From: Flavobacteriales bacterium
GTDB lineage: Bacteria > Bacteroidota > Bacteroidia > Flavobacteriales > ECT2AJA-044
Direction: 5' to 3'
Assembly: GCA_021296215.1 (NCBI GenBank)
Contig: JAGWBA010000002.1
Coordinates: forward strand, 1 to 64,000
Length of the DNA stretch: 64,000 nucleotides
The notes under the pieces are model-generated. The model did no database searches and was not told where the DNA came from. It was given only the letters and a program-made list of their open reading frames with translations. The stretch's first letter is position 1. Each line of letters starts with the position of its first letter. Position numbers and translations under genes: made by a program. Shown one piece after another: positions 34,526 through 43,567 of this stretch.

Positions 34526-35563
34526 TCAATGCCCCGGTCTCAAAAGAATCTTCGGAATAAAGCCCACACGAGCGGTATCGACCGGATCGAAGAACGGGTC
34601 GAGGTGGTGAAGCCGGCCGCGAGTAGCAAAATCGAGTACATCGGTATAATACCAATCGCCCAGCAATGGATCGCGATATATGGTTCCCACGTTCGCAGCG
34701 CCCGTTGAGCACATGGCATTTGGTTGAAAGATCCAATCGTTCCGCCTGAACTTGTATATCTCGGCATTCGACCAAAAGTAAAAGGCGTCTTCATTTGTTA
34801 CGAAATGCAGGTGCGACGCATCTCTTGGGCCAAAATCGTGAGTTCGCATGACAAACCCGTTAGAGGCGTTGATCTCGACCAAATCAGAACCTATGCTCGC
34901 ATGTGTTAGGGCATACATACGGCCTGCGGCCAGAAGCAGGTCGCTAACGCCTCCGGGTAGATCTATTTGGTGGCGCAGGGAATCGCCCCGCAGATCAAAG
35001 CCCAAAAGATCGCCATTTACTTGATCTTCGACCCATAAGATAGAATCGACGAGCACCATACGCTCGGTCCAGCCGGGGGTTTCCCATTTATCGAGCACCT
35101 CACCTGTTTCGGTATTGATCACCCAAAGGTGGGAATCAAAGAGTTGTGAAACGAAGATTCGGTCGTCTTTACGCACCATATATCTCGGCGATCCGAGGTT
35201 TTGGAAATCGCGCCGCAGGCGCATCGTAGCGGGGTTAACGACGGCAATACGCGACGAGTTATTGACTACGAGGTACAGGTCGTTTTCATCTTCGTAGACT
35301 GATTGAAGCACATCGCCGAGGGGAAGGTCGTTCGTGGTTTCAAAAATTTCGGAAGCCGAAGTTTTATCGAAGGGTTGGTAGTAGCTGAGCGAGGCGTTTC
35401 CAAAATTGAATGTTCCTTCATTTCCTATGAGGACACCGTCATCGAAAGCAAAGACGCCACTCCCCTCTTCTATAGTGCTCTGGGGGCCTATTTCCTCGTT
35501 TTGACATCCCGTTAATACAAGGACAATGAATATGGCCCTTATTATTGTACGTTTAGTCGCCAT
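34526..35563 (-). CDS. BtuG-like beta-propeller lipoprotein, DUF5074-like
   Basis: 345 residues with lipobox Cys at residue 20 (VLTGCQN). Repeated blade-like segments follow: IAVVNPATMRLRRDFQNLGSPRYMV, LWVINTETGEVLDKW, LLGFDLRGDSLRHQIDLP, LVEINASNGFVMRTHDFG, giving a YncE-type seven-bladed propeller. In Bacteroides BtuG is such a surface lipoprotein, with very tight cobalamin binding beside BtuB. The gene overlaps the receptor gene by 22 bp and lies downstream of the cobalamin riboswitch, which supports a cobalamin-binding role, though residues cannot be mapped here. Confidence 0.75.
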   Translation of the reverse strand: MATKRTIIRAIFIVLVLTGCQNEEIGPQSTIEEGSGVFAFDDGVLIGNEGTFNFGNASLSYYQPFDKTSASEIFETTNDLPLGDVLQSVYEDENDLYLVVNNSSRIAVVNPATMRLRRDFQNLGSPRYMVRKDDRIFVSQLFDSHLWVINTETGEVLDKWETPGWTERMVLVDSILWVEDQVNGDLLGFDLRGDSLRHQIDLPGGVSDLLLAAGRMYALTHASIGSDLVEINASNGFVMRTHDFGPRDASHLHFVTNEDAFYFWSNAEIYKFRRNDWIFQPNAMCSTGAANVGTIYRDPLLGDWYYTDVLDFATRGRLHHLDPFFDPVDTARVGFIPKILLRPGH

Positions 35564-37401
35564 TGGGCTCCGATTTGAAAGGTTCGGCCCGGCATCGGGC
35601 GCAGTGGAATGGTTTGATAGTGAACATCGGTGACGTTAGCGCTTTGAACGAAAGCCGCTACTTGATGCTTGCCCCAGTACCATTTGTACGAACATCGCAA
35701 GTCCGCCGTTTGGTACCAAGGCATGTAGAATTCGTTTTCTCGGTCGGTATAAACGGATCCTTGGAAAACGAAGTTTAGTGAGAACGTGAATTTCCTCAAT
35801 GAATAACTGCTGTGAAGGCGAGCTTGATGAAGTGGGATAAAGATCAACTGATGGCCCTGCTGATCGCGACTTTGGGTGTAGGAATAGCTCGTACCCACGT
35901 TCAATTTACCGGCAAATATTGGCATGGTTCCCGATAAGTCAACTTCAGCACCGAGAATTTCGACCAGATCGATATTCGTGGCGCGCCAAGTGAGGTCAGA
36001 TTGAGGCAGCCAAAGGATGTAGTTTTCGACATGATTGGTAAATCCTGTAATTCGACTTTCCATAGTGGCTGCAACGATGTTGAACTCAAGCTCCTGGCTG
36101 ATTTCGTTTTGAAAGCTTTTCTCCGGGCTCAAATTCAATTGACCGTCGACTCCCCAGAATAGATCGTTCAGGGTTGGGTATCTTACTTGAGTCGCTGTTC
36201 GGAATCGAGTCCCCCATTGCTTTTTCGCTCCGTATGTCGCCTTGATACCCAACTGGTATTGAAAAGGTGCCCAATCGCCTTGAATGCGCTCCTGTTTAGC
36301 GTGAAACTCACCCCGTAGGTACTCCCATCGTCTATTCACCGATAATGCGGCTGCGTAGCGAGATCTTTTAGATTCGCCGTTTGGGTACGCTTCGACATCG
36401 CCTTGTTCCTGTATGTATTGCAACAGGGTCTCTACCTCAGTCAAACTATCGAGGGAGAATTGGGTTCTCCATTGACCCTGCCATGTTTGAGCTACCGATT
36501 CATCCTCGTCGAAATTGATGGCCCAGCTCGAGAAGCCCGCTCTGACTTGCGATTCCATTGATTCTCCCGAGGATGTCCATTCGGCTTGGACTCGTTGTTG
36601 CACGTCGTTTTGGGTAGATTGATCCATAGCGCTAGTGTTCGGATATATCGACATGAGCCCCGGAATTTGCCTATTGCTCTGCTGCAGCCACAGTCGAGCC
36701 ATGACGGTATTGTTAGAGTTCAGACGTACACCGGCTTCCTGAATCCACTGATTTTGATTCACCTCGGCGTGTTCGTTGACGAATGTTGGGCTATCGGTTA
36801 GTCGTGGGTTGGTGTACTCAAAATCATTCAGAGAATAATCCCACAGAAGTTTTGTACGCCAAAATATGGCTCCATTAGAAGCCGACAGATCAAATTCAGT
36901 GTGATTGGTTTTGTAGCTGCCCAAAACCTGTAGTAGTCTTAGCTGAAAATGCTCGGAGGATCGCGGTTCATTACTGAGGTTGAGCGCACCACCAAAAGAG
37001 GACACTCCTGACGGAAGTGACGCACCACCGTATATGAAGTCAATTTGATCGAATGCTGAGGGGCTTACCAAGTTCAGGTCGAACAGTCCGAGCATAGGGC
37101 TATTGACCGACATTCCATTCCACAAGACTTCCGTGTGTTGTGCTCCTGTACCTCGCACCGAAAACGTAGCTACGGCAGACGGGCCATAGGATTTTACATA
37201 TATCGGAAGCTCCGCTGAAATGGATTCAGAGAGCCTAAAGTATCCGACCTGCATGGACGAATCGAGTTGCAGGTTCAAGGCCCCTTCGGACCCTTGAACC
37301 TGAACGGCCCAAAGATCCACATCGGAAAGCATGGTGGTGTCCATCTGGCCGTAGGCCAAAATCGACATAAAGAATAAGATCGCTGTGTAAAATCGGCGCA
37401 T
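35542..37401 (-). CDS. btuB: TonB-dependent receptor, BtuB-sized, probable cobalamin transporter
   Basis: 619 residues with signal MRRFYTAILFFMSILAYG. The plug domain is recognised by LPIYVKSYGPSAVATFSVRG, TGAQHTEVLWNGMSVNSPM and IYGGASLPSGVSSFGGALNLS. The remaining 480 residues form a barrel ending in a terminal strand (TFQIGAQWRLNVQ). Size equals E. coli BtuB rather than the much longer SusC type, and no carboxypeptidase-like N-terminal domain is present. Cobalamin specificity is inferred from the upstream riboswitch. It follows the T9SS-sorted gene by one base. Confidence 0.85.
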   Translation of the reverse strand: MRRFYTAILFFMSILAYGQMDTTMLSDVDLWAVQVQGSEGALNLQLDSSMQVGYFRLSESISAELPIYVKSYGPSAVATFSVRGTGAQHTEVLWNGMSVNSPMLGLFDLNLVSPSAFDQIDFIYGGASLPSGVSSFGGALNLSNEPRSSEHFQLRLLQVLGSYKTNHTEFDLSASNGAIFWRTKLLWDYSLNDFEYTNPRLTDSPTFVNEHAEVNQNQWIQEAGVRLNSNNTVMARLWLQQSNRQIPGLMSIYPNTSAMDQSTQNDVQQRVQAEWTSSGESMESQVRAGFSSWAINFDEDESVAQTWQGQWRTQFSLDSLTEVETLLQYIQEQGDVEAYPNGESKRSRYAAALSVNRRWEYLRGEFHAKQERIQGDWAPFQYQLGIKATYGAKKQWGTRFRTATQVRYPTLNDLFWGVDGQLNLSPEKSFQNEISQELEFNIVAATMESRITGFTNHVENYILWLPQSDLTWRATNIDLVEILGAEVDLSGTMPIFAGKLNVGTSYSYTQSRDQQGHQLIFIPLHQARLHSSYSLRKFTFSLNFVFQGSVYTDRENEFYMPWYQTADLRCSYKWYWGKHQVAAFVQSANVTDVHYQTIPLRPMPGRTFQIGAQWRLNVQ

Positions 37402-37402
37402 A

Positions 37403-38110
37403 TTACTTGATCACGCGGCGCACGGTCCGGTTTCCGGATTCCGACTGGGCCACGATCAAATATGCGCCAGAAGGCCAACTTGAGGTTGGAACGCGATGGT
37501 CGATAGCTTCTTCACGGTTGATGATCACCTGTCCGGCCCCGTTGTACACCTCAAGTGAAATTCTCTCATCACCTTTGATGTTGAGGTTCTCGATCACCGG
37601 AACGGGGTACACGGACAATTGAAGATCGCTGCGCTCCATCAAAGAAGCTACTGGAGGTGCCGCCGTTACCGGAGCCGATGGTTCGATAGCCGGATCGAAA
37701 TCCATGTAACTACAACCGAACCAGGTACCCGCAGGTACGTCGGCACCGATACCTAGGTTCGAGGTCCAAGAGGTGGGATTTCCAGACCAAGTTCCCCAGT
37801 AATCGGGTTGACCACCAAGTCCTTGTTGGGTGCCGTAAACGACATCATTCAAGAACCCCGTGGTAATACTAACACTAAAGCCCGGATAATCATTAGCAAC
37901 TGCCTCAAGTAATCCTTCCCCATCGATTGAACCATCGAAAAGCACACCCCATGCGACGGATCCGGAGCCATCCAAAAAGTCGATGACAAGACCGGCCGTA
38001 TCGCTTCCAGCACCGGCAAAGAATTGAAGGTCAGATAACTCAGTAACTTGTGCGTTCACGTAAGTGGCCAGGCCGCACAAAAGCCCGGCAGATAGTAATT
38101 TAAAGCGCAT
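37403..38110 (-). CDS. Secreted T9SS class A-sorted protein, riboswitch-controlled, unknown function
   Basis: 235 residues. Signal MRFKLLSAGLLCGLATYVNA; an unknown domain (residues 20-150) with LSDLQFFAGAGSDTAGLVID, AWGVLFDGSIDGEGLLEAV and TWFGCSYMDFDPAIEPSAP; then a class A T9SS C-terminal domain (QLSVYPVPVIENLNIKG to NRTVRRVIK, about residues 165-235). It is the first gene after the cobalamin riboswitch. It could bind corrinoid at the cell surface and hand it to the receptor, but that is inference: I do not recognise the N-terminal domain. The start at 38110 follows the riboswitch by about 45 bases. Confidence 0.8.
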   Translation of the reverse strand: MRFKLLSAGLLCGLATYVNAQVTELSDLQFFAGAGSDTAGLVIDFLDGSGSVAWGVLFDGSIDGEGLLEAVANDYPGFSVSITTGFLNDVVYGTQQGLGGQPDYWGTWSGNPTSWTSNLGIGADVPAGTWFGCSYMDFDPAIEPSAPVTAAPPVASLMERSDLQLSVYPVPVIENLNIKGDERISLEVYNGAGQVIINREEAIDHRVPTSSWPSGAYLIVAQSESGNRTVRRVIK

Positions 38111-38154
38111 ACTTTATCCCGAAGTAAGGTTAAACAATCAGTAAAGACTTAGGC

Positions 38155-38285
38155 AGGTCTTCTGACTTACTCCCAGTTTCGGGCCTTCCCACACGATCAG
38201 TGCAGTGGCGAGGATCGAAACGCTTGGCGAAGCTTACAGCTGCGGGAACAGTTCCGGAGTTACACCGGATTCCCTATTAATCTCA
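38155..38285 (-). promoter_or_regulatory. Cobalamin riboswitch (B12 element)
   Basis: Read on the minus strand it contains AATAGGGAATCCGGTG, the core CCCGCAGCTGTAAGC, the B12 box GCCACTG, TGGGAAGGC and the 3' segment GTCAGAAGACCTGCC, in the order and spacing of the cobalamin riboswitch. It lies in the leader of the T9SS-sorted gene, btuB-like receptor and BtuG-like lipoprotein, so adenosyl- or methylcobalamin should repress the operon. The ends are approximate. Confidence 0.95.
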
Positions 38286-38334
38286 AATGCAAAAAGTAAT
38301 TGAGAACCCAAGACGGGATAAAGGTAGGCAATTT

Positions 38335-39053
38335 TTATTTGTTGGGGGGTATTACGGTGATCTTGAAGCCATAGTTCAAGAACCGCATTTTTGTGAGTCC
38401 CTCGAAGTTTTCCGCATCAAAAGAAACGGTGGATTTTTGGTTCATGCCCGTATAATCAGTGTAGAGGGATAGGAAAACGAAATCCTCGATAAGGTTGAAT
38501 TGGAGATCGAGTCCGAAATTATAGCCGAATGCCACATTGTTGTCGAAGTTCACAACCTCTTTAAGGACTTCATCGCCCATATCATCAAATACGGTGATCG
38601 TGAAGGCAGGTGTATCCGTGAAGACGATTCCCCCCCCACGCATAAAGATTAATGGAGATCTTGTTACTGGCATCGATCCGAAAATCAGGGCCAATCGTGG
38701 TCAATAATGGACTGTAGCGACTGTCGGAAATACGTGTTTCAAGCCCAAGGTCCTCGGTAAAGTCCTGCGCCATGGTCTCAGTGTCCATGTTATTCCACGA
38801 ATAAGTACTGTGTGAACGATACCCCCAATGCGACTGATTTTTAAAAGGGGTGGGTGTAGGAGTCAAAAACGATACCCCAACCGCTCTCGGCGTACCCGCC
38901 GTTCTCGACATTGGCCTCACCAAAATCGCCCAAGGGCATTGAAATAAAAGCTCCAATGGAAGATTGACTTTGAGCAAAAAGGAAGGTGGCCAAAAGGGCT
39001 CCGCTAAAAGTGAGTATTAATTTCTTAATGACCGTGTTTTGCGGAATATACAA
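38335..39053 (-). pseudogene. Outer-membrane beta-barrel protein, two frameshifts
   Basis: Three frames make a barrel of about 240 residues. The first piece (38841-39053) has a signal (ILTFSGALLATFLFA, cleaved before QSQSSIG) and ends VFDSYTHPF. An indel at the T4/A5 tract near 38,837 switches to KNQSHWGYRSHSTYSWNNMD. The C8 tract at 38630-38637 then shifts to GGGIVFTDTPAFTITVFDD, which runs to 38335 and ends in KITVIPPNK. The annotated start would be TTG 39053; the true start may differ. The gene precedes the riboswitch on the same strand with no overlap. Both breaks may be sequencing indels. Confidence 0.65.
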
Positions 39054-39059
39054 AATGAA

Positions 39060-39920
39060 TCAACGTGGAAAGGTCTTCAAAGCCTGATTATACGCCGTTT
39101 CGAATGCTAGGGAATTTAGTCCGTGCTGCAGTTTATTTTCCGTGGCAAAGGAAAGCAGCTTCTCTGTAGGCATGTTTCCGATCAAGTCATCCGTGGCCAT
39201 AGGGCAACCCCCAAAACCTTTAATTGCACCATCGAAACGTCTACATCCGGCATCCCATGCCGCCTTTACTTTCGGGTGCCAGTCGTTCGGTATCGTATGC
39301 AAGTGGGCTCCAAACTGGATCTCTGGCAATGCGGGAATCAAATGGCTGAATAGTTGCGTGATCACTTCCGGGGTCGCTGAGCCAATGGTGTCGCTAAGCG
39401 CCAAGGTACTCACTCCCATTTGTTCGAGTCGTTCGGACCACATGATGACTAGTTCAGGCGACCAGTGTTCTCCATATGGATTGCCGAATCCCATGGACAA
39501 ATAGACCACTAGCCTTTTCTTGTGTCGAAATGCGATGTCCTGAATTTCTTCGACGATATGAAGAGACTCTTCAATGGTTCTGTTGGTGTTGCGTTTCTGA
39601 AATTCCTCACTCACACTGAATGGATAGCCCAGGTATTCGATCTCGGCAAAGCTTGCAGCGTCGTTAGCTCCGCGGACATTAGCTACGATCGCCAGTAGTT
39701 TGGAGTTGGTGTTATCGAGGTCGAGTTTATTCAGTACTTCAGCGGTATCGGCCATTTGCGGAATGGCTTTCGGGCTCACGAAAGAGCCAAAATCCACGAT
39801 CGGAAAGCCAACTTTAAGGATCGCGTTGATGAAGTCAACCTTTTTGTTGGTCGGAATAAACTCTTTGATGCCTTGCATGGCATCGCGGGGACAGTCGATA
39901 ATCGTGATTTGTTCGCTCAT
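39060..39920 (-). CDS. mvaB: Hydroxymethylglutaryl-CoA lyase
   Basis: 286 residues of the HMGL-like TIM barrel. [20 protein letters not shown] at the N-terminus, [28 protein letters not shown] and the signature GGCP in [19 protein letters not shown] identify the lyase that splits HMG-CoA into acetoacetate and acetyl-CoA, using a divalent metal held by Asp and His residues ([11 protein letters not shown]). The stop lies 6 bp from the beta-barrel gene; its ATG overlaps the pyrD stop (ATGA). Confidence 0.9.
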   Translation of the reverse strand: MSEQITIIDCPRDAMQGIKEFIPTNKKVDFINAILKVGFPIVDFGSFVSPKAIPQMADTAEVLNKLDLDNTNSKLLAIVANVRGANDAASFAEIEYLGYPFSVSEEFQKRNTNRTIEESLHIVEEIQDIAFRHKKRLVVYLSMGFGNPYGEHWSPELVIMWSERLEQMGVSTLALSDTIGSATPEVITQLFSHLIPALPEIQFGAHLHTIPNDWHPKVKAAWDAGCRRFDGAIKGFGGCPMATDDLIGNMPTEKLLSFATENKLQHGLNSLAFETAYNQALKTFPR

Positions 39921-40951
39921 AGGGATGGCACCAGTTCTTTGTTGATTCGCTTGATCATGGCGGGCCCTTCATAAATGAAGCCCGTATATACTTGGACCAA
40001 GGACGCGCCGGCGTTGAGCTTAGCTTTTACGTCCTCTGCCGTGTACACCCCTCCTACTCCTATGATCGGGACGGAACCGCCACTCTTATGACTCAAATAA
40101 CGAATAACCTCGGTCGAGCGTTCACGAACGGGTACCCCTGAAAGTCCGCCCGCACCTATAGCCTCAAGTTCTTTTTTCGACCGCTTAAGGCCACTTCGGT
40201 CAATAGTGGTATTGGTCGCAATTACGCCATCGATCTTAGAATCGCGCACTATTTCTACGATATCGTCGAGTTGGGCATTGGTCAGATCCGGAGCGATCTT
40301 CAGCAGTATCGGTTTTCGCGAGTCCTTTTGAGTATTCAACTCCTGTAAGCGGTTCAAAAGTGCCGTCAAGGGTTCTTTATCTTGCAACTCGCGCAATCCG
40401 GGCGTATTCGGAGAACTGACGTTGACCACGAAATAGTCCACATACGGAAATAGAGCTTCGAAGCACTTTTCGTAATCCTGCGTGGCCTCTTCGTTAGGAG
40501 TAAATTTGTTTTTACCGATGTTTCCGCCCACGATCAAGTTTCCCCGATCGACCTTTAGTCGTTTAATAGCCTCTACTACTCCCCCATTGTTAAATCCCAT
40601 GCGGTTGATCAAGGCCTGATCCTCCGGCAATCGGAACATTCTCGGCTGTGGGTTCCCGGGTTGTGCTACTGGGGTCAAGGTTCCGATCTCGATGAACCCG
40701 AAACCGTAATTGGCCAGTTCTTTGAACAGTTTGGCGTCTTTATCGAATCCGGCCGCGAGTCCGACCGGGTTAGGAAATTTGATACCAAATACCTCGCGCT
40801 CCAGTTTTGGGTTTTTCACTTGGAACAGGGCTCTGTTTATTGCTCCGACTCCTGGAATGCGGTGAATGAGCTTTATGAGTCCAAAAGTAAAGTGATGAGC
40901 ACGCTCGGGCTGTAGGCGAAAAAGCAGCGGTCGTATAAGGGCTTTGTACAT
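39917..40951 (-). CDS. pyrD: Dihydroorotate dehydrogenase (quinone), class 2
   Basis: 344 residues. The membrane-associating N-terminal helices ([21 protein letters not shown]) mark class 2, quinone-linked DHODH; then [55 protein letters not shown] and [14 protein letters not shown] form the FMN site with the catalytic Ser in NVSSPNTPG. It oxidises dihydroorotate in pyrimidine synthesis. A 189-bp spacer with a heptamer repeat array lies before the divergent TIGR03643 gene. Confidence 0.95.
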   Translation of the reverse strand: MYKALIRPLLFRLQPERAHHFTFGLIKLIHRIPGVGAINRALFQVKNPKLEREVFGIKFPNPVGLAAGFDKDAKLFKELANYGFGFIEIGTLTPVAQPGNPQPRMFRLPEDQALINRMGFNNGGVVEAIKRLKVDRGNLIVGGNIGKNKFTPNEEATQDYEKCFEALFPYVDYFVVNVSSPNTPGLRELQDKEPLTALLNRLQELNTQKDSRKPILLKIAPDLTNAQLDDIVEIVRDSKIDGVIATNTTIDRSGLKRSKKELEAIGAGGLSGVPVRERSTEVIRYLSHKSGGSVPIIGVGGVYTAEDVKAKLNAGASLVQVYTGFIYEGPAMIKRINKELVPSL

Positions 40952-41029
40952 AGCTGCAAAGTTACTTAATGGGAATTATTAAGCCTTATTAATTCTTAGT
41001 TCCTAGAAATAGTTGAGTGGTTGATAAAA

Positions 41030-41099
41030 GGTTATTGGTTAATGGTAATTGGCAATTGATCACAGTTCACCGTTCGTGGTTCATAGTTCACAGCTCGTG
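41030..41099. repeat. Ten tandem degenerate heptamers
   Basis: The 70 bases split into ten consecutive 7-base units, each beginning with G: GGTTATT, GGTTAAT, GGTAATT, GGCAATT, GATCACA, GTTCACC, GTTCGTG, GTTCATA, GTTCACA, GCTCGTG. The phase is unbroken. The first four resemble each other, as do the last five. The array sits between pyrD and the TIGR03643 gene and has no open frame. Confidence 0.6.
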
Positions 41100-41140
41100 T
41101 CATCCCGCGAACAACACTAAAAGACCTATGTTTTACTGAA

Positions 41141-41389
41141 ATGGAACGGGAGTTTACTGACCGTGAGGTCGATCGGATAATGGAGATGGCCCGGGAGGAC
41201 CGTACGCCTTTTGAAGCCATCGAATTTCAGTTCGGAATCAAAGAGAATGAGGTTCGGGAGCTCATGCGACGCGAGATGAAAACGAGTTCCTTCAAAATGT
41301 GGCGAAAGAGGGTTAAAGGCCACAAAGCCAAACATTCCCTACTTCGGCCTTTCAATGCAGGTCGCTTTAAATCGAAGAATCAGAAGTAA
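41141..41389 (+). CDS. TIGR03643/DUF2805 family small protein
   Basis: 82 residues, basic. REFTDREVDRIMEMAREDRTPFEAIEFQFGIKENEV followed by RELMRREMKTSSFKMWRKRVKGHKAKH is the signature of the TIGR03643 family, a short protein with a helix-turn-helix-like front half and a basic tail. The function is unknown; some members are annotated near DNA-photolyase or cell-wall genes. It runs 18 bp ahead of smpB on the same strand. Confidence 0.88.
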   Translation: MEREFTDREVDRIMEMAREDRTPFEAIEFQFGIKENEVRELMRREMKTSSFKMWRKRVKGHKAKHSLLRPFNAGRFKSKNQK

Positions 41390-41407
41390 GCCTTACCTTT
41401 GGCGCTC

Positions 41408-41860
41408 ATGTCGAAAGAAGGTATCAATATCGTTAACCGAAGAGCGCGTTTCGAGTACGAGCTGATCGATGAGTACACGGCCGGAATCAAGCTCCAGGGT
41501 ACTGAGATCAAGAGTATACGTAATGGAAAAGCTTCGTTGGGCGAAGCTTATGGCATGTTCATTCTCGATGAGTTGTGGATTCGCGACATGCACATCGCCG
41601 AATACAAGTACGGTTCCTATGCCAATCACGAGCCGAAGCGCCCTCGAAAACTGCTTTTAAATCGGCACGAGCTCAAGAAGATCCAAAAGCGATTGGCGGA
41701 AAAGGGTCTGACCGTTGTACCTACTCGTTTATTCATCGATGACAATGGGCGAGCCAAGTTAGGAATCGCCGTAGGTCGAGGAAAAAAGAAATTCGACAAG
41801 CGAGAGTCCATCAAACGACGTGAAGACAACCGCAAGATGGATAGAGCTATGAAGCGCTAA
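41408..41860 (+). CDS. smpB: SmpB, tmRNA-binding protein
   Basis: 150 residues from ATG 41408; the TTG nine bases upstream would add MAL before a methionine. The OB-fold core NRRARFEYELIDEYTAGIKLQGTEIKSIRNGKASL and the basic tail VGRGKKKFDKRESIKRREDNRKMDRAMKR are diagnostic. SmpB delivers tmRNA to stalled ribosomes in trans-translation; ssrA is not in the window. The gene is followed by a small GCCGCAGGC palindrome in the short gap to pcm. Confidence 0.95.
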   Translation: MSKEGINIVNRRARFEYELIDEYTAGIKLQGTEIKSIRNGKASLGEAYGMFILDELWIRDMHIAEYKYGSYANHEPKRPRKLLLNRHELKKIQKRLAEKGLTVVPTRLFIDDNGRAKLGIAVGRGKKKFDKRESIKRREDNRKMDRAMKR

Positions 41861-41871
41861 AGTTGCCAATC

Positions 41872-41884
41872 GTGCCGCAGGCAC
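41872..41884. repeat. Mini-palindrome GTGCCGCAGGCAC
   Basis: One intergenic instance of a dispersed GCCTGCGGC-core palindrome. Arms of five bases (GTGCC/GGCAC) surround a three-base centre. It lies between convergent smpB and pcm, so it could also serve as a short terminator hairpin, but similar copies occur within genes. Confidence 0.55.
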
Positions 41885-41889
41885 ACCCC

Positions 41890-42528
41890 CTATTCTTTAT
41901 CGCGAAGCATTGGAACGAACTTGAAACTCCCGTACTCGATGGTTTCGAAGTCGTTTTCGCCCGATCTGATGACGGCGGTCATGACCTGCTTCTCGAAGCC
42001 TACTGGGATCACCAACATACCTCCGACCTTCAATTGCTGTTTCAAGGCTTGGGGAACCTCGGGAGCACCGGCGGTGACGAGGATCTTATCGAAAGGCGCG
42101 TAAACGGGCAATCCCTTGTAGCCGTCTCCGTAAAAAGTTTTCGGGTTGTAATGTAGATTTCGGAACAGGACACGCGTTTTGTTGTACAGTTCGATCTGAC
42201 GTTCGATCGTATAGAGCTTTGCTCCCATTTCGATGAGCACACAACTTTGATAGCCCGAACCCGTGCCGATCTCCAGCACTTTCTCACCTGGCTGAACCCC
42301 TAAGAGCTCACTCTGGAAGGCTACGGTGTACGGCTGGGAAATAGTTTGCCCTGCTCCTATCGGAAAAGCTTTGTCCTCATAGGCGTGTTCTAAAAATCCC
42401 GTATCAAAAAAAAGGTGACGCGGCACTTTTTGCATTGCGTCGAGCACACGCTGGTCGTGAATATCCTTCACTGCTATCTGACGTACGAGTTTAGCGCGTA
42501 ATCCTTGATGTCGCGGAGTATCTTGCAT
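41890..42528 (-). CDS. pcm: Protein-L-isoaspartate O-methyltransferase
   Basis: 212 residues from ATG 42528 (MQDTPRHQGLRAKL); a longer in-frame reading begins at 42567 but lacks family similarity there. LDAMQKVPRHLFF, the SAM loop VLEIGTGSGYQ near residue 86, ERQIELY and FDKILVTAGAPEVPQALKQQLK match PCMT, which repairs isoaspartyl residues in damaged proteins. It faces the divergent Gfo/Idh oxidoreductase with a 49-bp gap. Confidence 0.93.
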   Translation of the reverse strand: MQDTPRHQGLRAKLVRQIAVKDIHDQRVLDAMQKVPRHLFFDTGFLEHAYEDKAFPIGAGQTISQPYTVAFQSELLGVQPGEKVLEIGTGSGYQSCVLIEMGAKLYTIERQIELYNKTRVLFRNLHYNPKTFYGDGYKGLPVYAPFDKILVTAGAPEVPQALKQQLKVGGMLVIPVGFEKQVMTAVIRSGENDFETIEYGSFKFVPMLRDKE

Positions 42529-42577
42529 CCGTTCTATTCCCCCGAAATTGGTTACTTTTGGCCTCAAATCTACGGAT

Positions 42578-43567
42578 ATGAAGTTGAAAGCGGGTGTTTT
42601 GGGAGCCGGACATTTGGGAAAGATTCACATAAAGTTGCTCATCCAAAGTGAGGAGTACGAATTGGTAGGATTTTACGACCCGAACCCGGAGAACAGCGCT
42701 GTGGTAAGCGAGGAGTATGGAATTCAATCTTACGACTCTATTGAAGTGCTCATCGACGCCGTAGACGTGGTGGACATTGTAACCCCTACGCTTTCGCACT
42801 ACGATTGCGCCGTTCAGGCCTTGCGAAAGTCTAAGCACGTTTTTATCGAAAAGCCCATTACCAACACGGTTGCCGAAGCCGAAGAGCTTATCCGCCTCGC
42901 AAAAGAAGCGAGTGTTAAGGCGCAGGTTGGACACGTTGAGCGGTTTAACCCCGCCTTTACCACGGCTCGACCGTTCATCAATCAGCCCATGTTCATCGAA
43001 ACCCACCGTTTGGCGCAGTTCAATCCACGAGGAACAGATGTTCCCGTGGTGCTGGACCTTATGATCCACGATCTCGATATCGTTCTGAGCATCGTCAACA
43101 GCACCGTTAAGCGCGTTTCGGCGAGCGGCGTCAGCGTGGTTAGCGAGAGTCCGGATATCGCCAATGCACGAGTCGAGTTCGATAACGGCTGCGTAGCTAA
43201 CCTCACTAGCAGTCGCATATCGATGAAGAATATGCGGAAAACCCGAATTTTTCAGCGCGACGCCTACATTTCGGTTGATTTCCTGACCAAGGAGACGGAG
43301 ATCGTTCGCATGAAAAACGTCAAAGGCGAGCTCGAGGATTACGCCATGGTGCTCGACCTAGAAAACGGCAATCAAAAGCAGATCTATTTCGAAAAGCCCG
43401 AAGTACCGAGCAACAACGCCATTCTCGACGAACTAAATTCACTTGCCCACTCGATTCGGAACAACACCGAAACCGCTGTGACGTTAGAAGATGGACACGC
43501 GGCCCTGAAACTGGCAACGGGCATCATATCTAAATTCAACGACCAACTCAAGCCGATTAGCGAGTGA
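42578..43567 (+). CDS. Gfo/Idh/MocA-family oxidoreductase
   Basis: 329 residues from ATG 42578 (MKLKAGVLGAGHLGK), with the NAD(P) fingerprint GAGHLG near residue 8 and the conserved EKPITNTVAEAEELI segment; VGHVERFNPAF and DLMIHDLDIVLSIV mark the substrate domain. It reduces or oxidises a sugar-derived substrate. It leads a probable operon with a lipoprotein and a sugar transferase, suggesting surface polysaccharide work. TACTTTTG at 42553-42560 matches the -7 promoter element, 17 bp before the start. Confidence 0.88.
   Translation: MKLKAGVLGAGHLGKIHIKLLIQSEEYELVGFYDPNPENSAVVSEEYGIQSYDSIEVLIDAVDVVDIVTPTLSHYDCAVQALRKSKHVFIEKPITNTVAEAEELIRLAKEASVKAQVGHVERFNPAFTTARPFINQPMFIETHRLAQFNPRGTDVPVVLDLMIHDLDIVLSIVNSTVKRVSASGVSVVSESPDIANARVEFDNGCVANLTSSRISMKNMRKTRIFQRDAYISVDFLTKETEIVRMKNVKGELEDYAMVLDLENGNQKQIYFEKPEVPSNNAILDELNSLAHSIRNNTETAVTLEDGHAALKLATGIISKFNDQLKPISE

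Noticed and set aside
41030-41099. CRISPR array
   Set aside because: Units are seven bases with no spacers, and no cas gene lies near.
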